Assembly: GCA_049609325.1 (NCBI GenBank)
Contig: JBMYYK010000027.1
Coordinates: 1 to 30,109, forward strand
DNA: 30,109 nt
Direction: 5' to 3'
Origin: GCA-2733415 sp049609325
GTDB taxonomy: Bacteria > Bacteroidota > Bacteroidia > Flavobacteriales > Flavobacteriaceae
The position numbers and the translations under genes were made by a program. This document shows positions 25,532-30,109 of this stretch, one piece after another. Numbering within the stretch: position 1 is the stretch's first letter; each line of letters begins with the position of its first letter. Under the pieces are notes generated by a model that did not search any database, was not told the DNA's origin, and saw only the letters and a program-made list of their open reading frames with translations.

Positions 25532-25768
25532 TTATTTTTTATTCCGACCACTTTTCCGAAGCATATACAAATACAAGTGCTCAACTTTAGTTCTTGCCCA
25601 AGGAGTTCGTCTTAAAAATTTTAAACTTGATTTTATTGAAGGGTCGTGAGTAAAACACCTGATATTTATCTGAGTACCTAAGTGATCAAATCCGTAGTAT
25701 TCTACCAATTCTTCAACAATTGTAGCTAACTTAACGCCGTGTAACGGATTATTTTTTTGCTGCTCCAT
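25532..25768 (-). CDS. VF530-family DNA-binding protein
   Basis: The 78-aa protein matches the VF530 (DUF2132) family: NPLHGVKLATIVEELVEYYGF, IRCFTHDPSIKSSLKFLRRTPWAR and KVEHLYLYM. The family was named from a Vibrio fischeri protein with a solved structure and reported DNA binding. It starts one base after the stop of the leftward helicase gene, so it is translated from the same mRNA. Biological role unknown. Confidence 0.92.
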   Translation of the reverse strand: MEQQKNNPLHGVKLATIVEELVEYYGFDHLGTQINIRCFTHDPSIKSSLKFLRRTPWARTKVEHLYLYMLRKSGRNKK

Positions 25769-25769
25769 A

Positions 25770-27059
25770 TTACTCTTTGCTCCTACGTCTACTATTGCTT
25801 TTATAAGTACGTCCTCCTTCTGAAGGTTTTTTATGTCTACCCCCTTTATATGCTCCTCTTTTAGTTTGCCCTCCTGAATTTCTTTTTTGTGCTTTCCCTT
25901 TTATTGGTGTACTTTCTAAATCGTCTTTACTTGGCTCATACCCTTCTACAACAGATTTGGGTAATTTTTCACCTAAAAGCTTTTCAATACTTTTTAAATA
26001 TTCTCTTTCTTCACCACAAACTAATGATAGTGCTTCACCACTAGCTCCAGCCCTACCTGTTCTACCAATTCTATGCACATAGTCTTCAGGTACATTTGGC
26101 AACTCAAAATTTATAACATGCGGCAGTAACGGAATATCTAAACCACGGGCAGCAATATCAGTAGCAACTAAAACCCTTACTTTGTTAGTCTTAAACCCTT
26201 GCAAGGCCTTAACTCTGGCGTTTTGACTTTTATTACCATGAATAGCTGCAGCAGTGATGCCTTTTTTATTCATTTTTTCAGTCAATCTGTTCGCGCCGTG
26301 CTTTGTTCTTGTAAATACCAGCACTTGCTCCCAATTACCATCAGCAATTAACTTAATAATCAACTCTGATTTTTTAGTTTTATCAACTCTAAATACTTTT
26401 TGAAGTACTTTTTCTGCTGTACTATTTTCTGGTGTTGCTTCAACAGCTACTGGATTGCTTAAAATACCACTAGCTAATGCTTTAATTTCTGGTGAAAATG
26501 TTGCAGAAAACAACAAGGTTTGACGTTTTTCAGGGACTAATTCCAATACCTTTTTTATATCTCTTAAAAACCCCATATCTAACATACGGTCGGCTTCATC
26601 TAACACTAAAAATTCAATTTTCCCTAAAGATAACGCACCTTGACGTTGTAAATCTAACAATCGTCCAGGAGTAGCAACAAGAACATCTACACCACTACGT
26701 AATCCGCGGATTTGTGGTTTTTGATTAACTCCTCCAAAAATTACCATTGAGCGAATATTTAAATATTCACTATAAGCCAACACATTGTCATGCACTTGAG
26801 CAGCCAACTCACGTGTAGGAGTAAGTATTAAAGCACGAATAGGGCAACGTTTCCATTTATTATGTGCTGCAAGTTTATGCAACATAGGTAATGTAAACCC
26901 CGCAGTTTTTCCGGTTCCTGTTTGGGCAGATGCTAAAACATCTTTTCCTTCAATAATTAATGGTATTGATTTTTCCTGTATTGGAGAAGGTTCTGTATAA
27001 CCTTTCTTTTCAACTGCTTTAACTAAGGCAGTTGATAGTCCTAAAGATTCAAATGTCAT
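25770..27059 (-). CDS. DEAD-box ATP-dependent RNA helicase RhlE-like
   Basis: The 429-aa helicase has Q motif SPIQ (Q28), Walker A AQTGTGKT (45-52), TPTREL, TPGR, DEAD (154-157), a SAT motif, ATDIAARGLDIP and HRIGRTGRAG. The C-terminal 70 residues are low-complexity and rich in Gly, Lys, Arg and Ser (KRGAYKGGRHKKP...), an RNA-binding tail of RhlE type. It is clearly related to the helicase at 23777-25012. The VF530 gene follows after one base. The nearest -7 box is far upstream (27177-27184), predicting a leader of about 110 nt. Confidence 0.94.
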   Translation of the reverse strand: MTFESLGLSTALVKAVEKKGYTEPSPIQEKSIPLIIEGKDVLASAQTGTGKTAGFTLPMLHKLAAHNKWKRCPIRALILTPTRELAAQVHDNVLAYSEYLNIRSMVIFGGVNQKPQIRGLRSGVDVLVATPGRLLDLQRQGALSLGKIEFLVLDEADRMLDMGFLRDIKKVLELVPEKRQTLLFSATFSPEIKALASGILSNPVAVEATPENSTAEKVLQKVFRVDKTKKSELIIKLIADGNWEQVLVFTRTKHGANRLTEKMNKKGITAAAIHGNKSQNARVKALQGFKTNKVRVLVATDIAARGLDIPLLPHVINFELPNVPEDYVHRIGRTGRAGASGEALSLVCGEEREYLKSIEKLLGEKLPKSVVEGYEPSKDDLESTPIKGKAQKRNSGGQTKRGAYKGGRHKKPSEGGRTYKSNSRRRSKE

Positions 27060-27176
27060 ATTCTAATTGAATAAGCTTTTCCCGCTTAAAATTTATTCTG
27101 ACATTATAATCTGTCAGTGATTTTTAAAAATGTATTTCTAAACAACGCATTTATCAACTTCTACATTTTCAGGCAA

Positions 27177-27184
27177 CAAATATA
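27177..27184 (-). promoter_or_regulatory. Possible promoter -7 box of the leftward helicase
   Basis: Read leftward, TATATTTG is an exact TAnnTTTG box; only a weak TTTA is found near the -33 distance. It implies a 5' UTR of about 110 bases to the ATG at 27059, containing the hairpin CTGACA/TGTCAG (27098-27117). Confidence 0.45.
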
Positions 27185-27232
27185 CATTGATTTTTGTTAT
27201 AAACACTTATTAGAATAATTCAATAAAAAAGA

Positions 27233-27263
27233 TTGCAAAACTCTACGACTTATCATATCTTAG
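27233..27263 (+). promoter_or_regulatory. Possible promoter of the ppGpp synthetase/hydrolase gene
   Basis: TTG at 27233-27235, 20 bases, then TATCTTAG (27256-27263), one base off TAnnTTTG, ending 4 bases before the ATG. Confidence 0.4.
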
Positions 27264-27267
27264 ATAT

Positions 27268-29472
27268 ATGACAGAGGTAGAATTAGAACAAGAAAACGCA
27301 GCAATTGCAAGCGAATATAGAAATCTATTAAAAATCAGTTATCAATCGTTAACTGATGACGATAAAAAATTAATCCGATTAGCGTTTAACACTGCAGTTG
27401 ACGCACATAAAAATCAACGCAGAAAAAGTGGTGAAGCTTATATTTTCCACCCTATTGCCGTTGCGAAAATTGTAGCCTCAGAAATAGGTTTAGATGCTAC
27501 ATCAATCGCTGCAGCTTTATTACATGATGTTGTAGAAGATACAGACTTTACGTTAAACGACATGGAGCGTTTATTTGGTGAAACAGTAGCCAGAATTGTA
27601 GACGGTTTAACTAAAATATCTAAACTTCAAAGTGAAGCCGACGTATCATTACAAGCAGAAAACTTCAGAAAAATGTTGTTGACCTTGCATGATGATGTGC
27701 GTGTAATTATTATAAAAATTGCTGACCGACTTCATAACATGCAAACTATGGCATCTATGCCAGCGCATAAACAAGTTAAAATTGCTTCTGAGACATTATA
27801 TATTTATGCACCACTTGCTCATAGAATGGGGCTATATAACATTAAAACGGAGCTAGAAGATTTAAGCTTAAAATATACTGAACCAGAAGTTTACAACAGT
27901 ATTCTTGAGAAAACTATAGAATCTAAAGAAGAGCAAAATCAGTACATCAAAGCATTTAATGATTCTATTAAAGGTAGTCTGGATGAACAGGATATCGACT
28001 TTCAAATTAAAGGTCGTCCAAAATCTATCTTTTCTATTCGAAAAAAAATGCTCAAACAAAATGTCACTTTTGAAGAAGTGTACGATAAGTTTGCTGTACG
28101 AATTATTTATAAATGTGATCTAGAACAAGAAAAATTTATTGCTTGGAAAATTTATTCTATTGTTACAGATCATTACCGCCCTAACCCTGTGCGATTGCGT
28201 GACTGGATTTCATCTCCAAAATCTACCGGATATGAAGCCTTACACATCACTGTAATGGGGCCTAAAGGACGTTGGGTAGAAGTTCAAATACGTTCTGAAC
28301 GTATGAATGAAATTGCTGAAAAAGGCTATGCTGCCCATTACAAGTACAAACAAGGGCAACAAGATGAAGGTGGTTTAGACGAATGGTTGGTAAAGCTACA
28401 AGAAGCTTTAGAAAATCATGAAGCCAATGCTGTAGATTTTATAGAGCAATTTAAACTGAATTTATACGCTAAAGAAATTTTTGTTTTCACACCAAAAGGA
28501 GATTTAAAATCCTTGCCAAAAGGCGCCACGTCTTTAGATTTTGCGTTTAGTATTCACACACAAGTAGGGTATAAAACTAGAGGTACAAGAGTAAACGGAA
28601 AGTTAGTTCCGTTAAGCCATGTTTTAAAAAGTGGTGATCAAGTAGAGGTGATTACTTCAGAAAACACTAAACCAAGTGCTAACTGGTTAGAGTATGTTAC
28701 TACGGCAAGAGCAAAGTCTAAAATTAAATCTTCACTGAAAGAAGAGAAAAAGAAAATTGCTGCTGAAGGTAAAGAGCTTCTTACACGAAAATTAAAGCAA
28801 TTAAAAATTAATCTTAATGAAAAAAGCGTTAACGAATTAGTTTCGTTTTTTGAGCTTAAAACCAGTTTAGATTTATTTTACAGAGCTGGCCTTGGGAATA
28901 TTGATAATAAAAAACTGAAAGATTTTGCTGCAGAACGTAGTAATGCATTCATCAGTTTCTTTAAAAAACGTACACGCAAAAAAAGCAATCAAGAGGAGTT
29001 AAATAAAGAAGAAATAACTCATAAATACGATTTGCTTGTATTTGGGAAAGAAGAAGAAAAACTCAACTACAAACTGTCTAGTTGCTGCAATCCTATTCCT
29101 GGCGACAAAGTATTTGGCTTTGTTACCGTAAGCGATGGTATAAAAGTGCATAAAAACAACTGCCCTAATGCAGTAAGTTTACAGGCCAATTACGCATACA
29201 GAATCATTAAAGCCAAGTGGATTGATTCATCACAACAGGAATATTATGCAGATTTGGTAATTACTGGTATAGATCAATTAGGCTTGGTGAACAATCTTAC
29301 CATGATCATTTCTAACAATATGAATGTAAATATTAAAAAAATTAGTTTTGAAACTGATGATGGGGTATTTACAGGCCATATAACTGTATCAGTAAAAAAC
29401 AAAAAAACCATTGATAAGCTTATTGACAACATTCAGAAAATAAGCGGTATAGACCGTGTAAAAAGAGTATAA
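27268..29472 (+). CDS. spoT: Bifunctional (p)ppGpp synthetase/hydrolase (RelA/SpoT)
   Basis: Stringent-response enzyme of 734 aa, the full RSH length. The N-terminal HD hydrolase domain is intact (R51-R52-K53, H61, H86-D87, E90-D91, D153 in IADRLHNM), so ppGpp breakdown is expected. The synthetase domain (about 235-360) has GRPKSIFSIRKKM, KFAVRIIYK, RDWISSPKSTGYEALH and VEVQIRS...AEKGYAAHYKYK. A TGS domain (about 405-465, VFTPKGDLKSLPKGATSLDFAF), a Cys-containing region (SSCCNPIPGD...NNCPNA) and a C-terminal ACT domain follow. With both halves intact it is probably a bifunctional Rel/SpoT. The fur-like gene follows after 128 bases with its own promoter. Confidence 0.95.
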   Translation: MTEVELEQENAAIASEYRNLLKISYQSLTDDDKKLIRLAFNTAVDAHKNQRRKSGEAYIFHPIAVAKIVASEIGLDATSIAAALLHDVVEDTDFTLNDMERLFGETVARIVDGLTKISKLQSEADVSLQAENFRKMLLTLHDDVRVIIIKIADRLHNMQTMASMPAHKQVKIASETLYIYAPLAHRMGLYNIKTELEDLSLKYTEPEVYNSILEKTIESKEEQNQYIKAFNDSIKGSLDEQDIDFQIKGRPKSIFSIRKKMLKQNVTFEEVYDKFAVRIIYKCDLEQEKFIAWKIYSIVTDHYRPNPVRLRDWISSPKSTGYEALHITVMGPKGRWVEVQIRSERMNEIAEKGYAAHYKYKQGQQDEGGLDEWLVKLQEALENHEANAVDFIEQFKLNLYAKEIFVFTPKGDLKSLPKGATSLDFAFSIHTQVGYKTRGTRVNGKLVPLSHVLKSGDQVEVITSENTKPSANWLEYVTTARAKSKIKSSLKEEKKKIAAEGKELLTRKLKQLKINLNEKSVNELVSFFELKTSLDLFYRAGLGNIDNKKLKDFAAERSNAFISFFKKRTRKKSNQEELNKEEITHKYDLLVFGKEEEKLNYKLSSCCNPIPGDKVFGFVTVSDGIKVHKNNCPNAVSLQANYAYRIIKAKWIDSSQQEYYADLVITGIDQLGLVNNLTMIISNNMNVNIKKISFETDDGVFTGHITVSVKNKKTIDKLIDNIQKISGIDRVKRV

Positions 29473-29548
29473 ACATCTTCTAATTACACAAACCAAACAT
29501 CAACTATAATTGTTAATAACCTTGTGTTATTTAATCAAAAATAATTCG

Positions 29549-29578
29549 TTGGTAATGCCATAATTAATTGTAAATTTG
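29549..29578 (+). promoter_or_regulatory. Predicted promoter of the Fur-family gene
   Basis: TTG at 29549-29551, 19 bases, TAAATTTG at 29571-29578 (exact TAnnTTTG). The ATG at 29601 follows after 22 bases. A small inverted repeat AATAAC/GTTATT (29515-29531) lies just upstream. Confidence 0.72.
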
Positions 29579-29600
29579 TGCGTTCCAATTTTTAAAATAA

Positions 29601-30044
29601 ATGGAGGAAAAAGACAACAATCAAGAAATCGTTAAAAATGTATTTACTAGCTATTTAGAAGAAAATGGCCATCGTAAAACACCAGAGCGATATGCAATTT
29701 TGAATGAAATTTACAGCAGTAATGACCATTTTGATATTGAATCATTATACATCATGATGAAAATGAAAAAATATCGTGTGAGTAGAGCTACACTGTATAA
29801 CACCATTGAATTGCTGCTTAATTGTGGTTTGGTAAGAAAACATCAGTTTGGTGACAACCAAGCGCATTATGAAAAGTCGTATTTTGACAAAAACCATGAT
29901 CATGTTATTCTTACCGATACCGGTGAAGTTTTAGAATTTTGCGACCCAAGAATCCAATCAATTAAAAAAACTATTGAAGAGGTTTTTGACATTGAAATTC
30001 ACAACCATTCATTATATTTTTACGGAACAAAAAAAACTAAATAA
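29601..30044 (+). CDS. Fur-family transcriptional regulator
   Basis: The 147-aa protein has the Fur winged helix (RKTPERYAILNEIY, VSRATLYNTIELLLNCGLV) and the C-terminal metal/dimer domain (NHDHVILTDTGEVLEFCDPRI). Candidate ligands are H43, E91, H99 and H101. The CxxC pair that binds structural zinc in many Fur, Zur and PerR proteins should sit at about 104-107 but reads LTDT, and the only cysteines are C75 and C114. It may thus sense its metal without that zinc site. Which metal it senses (Fe, Zn, Mn) cannot be told. It lies between spoT and purA, with 21 bases to purA, so it may be co-transcribed with purA. Confidence 0.9.
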   Translation: MEEKDNNQEIVKNVFTSYLEENGHRKTPERYAILNEIYSSNDHFDIESLYIMMKMKKYRVSRATLYNTIELLLNCGLVRKHQFGDNQAHYEKSYFDKNHDHVILTDTGEVLEFCDPRIQSIKKTIEEVFDIEIHNHSLYFYGTKKTK

Positions 30045-30065
30045 CAACACACTAAATAACACACA

Positions 30066-30109
30066 ATGGCAGTAGATTTACTACTAGGTTTACAATGGGG
30101 AGACGAAGG
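30066..30109 (+). CDS. purA: Adenylosuccinate synthetase (5' end only)
   Basis: ATG at 30066 opens MAVDLLLGLQWGDEG, running off the window. GxQWGDEG is the conserved GTP-binding N-terminus of PurA, which joins IMP and aspartate in the AMP branch of purine synthesis. It begins 21 bases after the Fur-family gene. Confidence 0.9.
   Translation, partial: MAVDLLLGLQWGDE

Noticed and set aside
29515..29531. AATAAC/GTTATT hairpin after spoT as a terminator
   Set aside because: Only A-T rich pairs with one G-C, and no T run. It could be an operator for the Fur-like gene, but there is no evidence.

Overview
The window is AT-rich and every recognisable protein is of Bacteroidota type, most closely family Flavobacteriaceae. 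Evidence for this: a GldI-type gliding-motility lipoprotein, a cyclophilin-FKBP fusion lipoprotein, a VF530-type DNA-binding protein, DUF3810 and DUF4407 proteins, poor Shine-Dalgarno sites, and repeated promoter signals of the Bacteroidota form TTG-N18..23-TAnnTTTG. I cannot fix the genus. No insertion sequence, prophage, CRISPR array, tRNA or rRNA is visible. This looks like core chromosome.

Layout. 1-1952: the first codons of a leftward TPR-type gene, then a rightward recF / small lipoprotein / DUF721 (DciA-like) operon. 2009-3402: leftward ndk and a secreted SUMF1-fold protein, each with its own promoter and terminator. 3567-6227: rightward DHH phosphoesterase / gldI / cyclophilin-FKBP lipoprotein, ended by a 57-bp near-perfect palindrome shared with leftward pepD (6302-7762). 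7895-13267: a DUF3810 membrane protein with an HEEGH motif, then two secreted amidohydrolase-fold proteins. 13268-13616: a previously unlisted 41-codon gene (13379-13504) with a consensus promoter and a two-way terminator. 13617-14720: leftward DUF4407 membrane protein. 14851-16882: SpoU/TrmH-type rRNA methyltransferase and an M48 (Ste24-like) membrane protease.

16884-23441 is a complete tryptophan operon, trpL-E-G-D-C-F-B-A. It is headed by a short leader ORF with three consecutive Trp codons and an intrinsic terminator, so control is most likely by ribosome-mediated attenuation. The promoter -7 box ends only five bases before the leader ATG, so the leader mRNA is predicted to be leaderless or nearly so. 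All seven enzyme genes are intact and almost all are tightly packed; together they take chorismate to tryptophan.

23442-23776 carries a possible small RNA (promoter, about 220 nt, terminator). Then come two convergent DEAD-box RNA helicase genes, each with a small downstream partner: a 161-aa protein of unknown function, and a VF530 protein. The window ends with rightward spoT/relA (bifunctional ppGpp enzyme), a Fur-family regulator lacking the usual CxxC zinc site, and the first codons of purA.

The observations most worth a second look are the leaderless-type trp attenuator and the recurring -7 box placed 4-5 nt before ATG, the 41-aa gene, the candidate ncRNA after trpA, and the amidohydrolase pair in which two of three domain copies have lost the HxH metal site.
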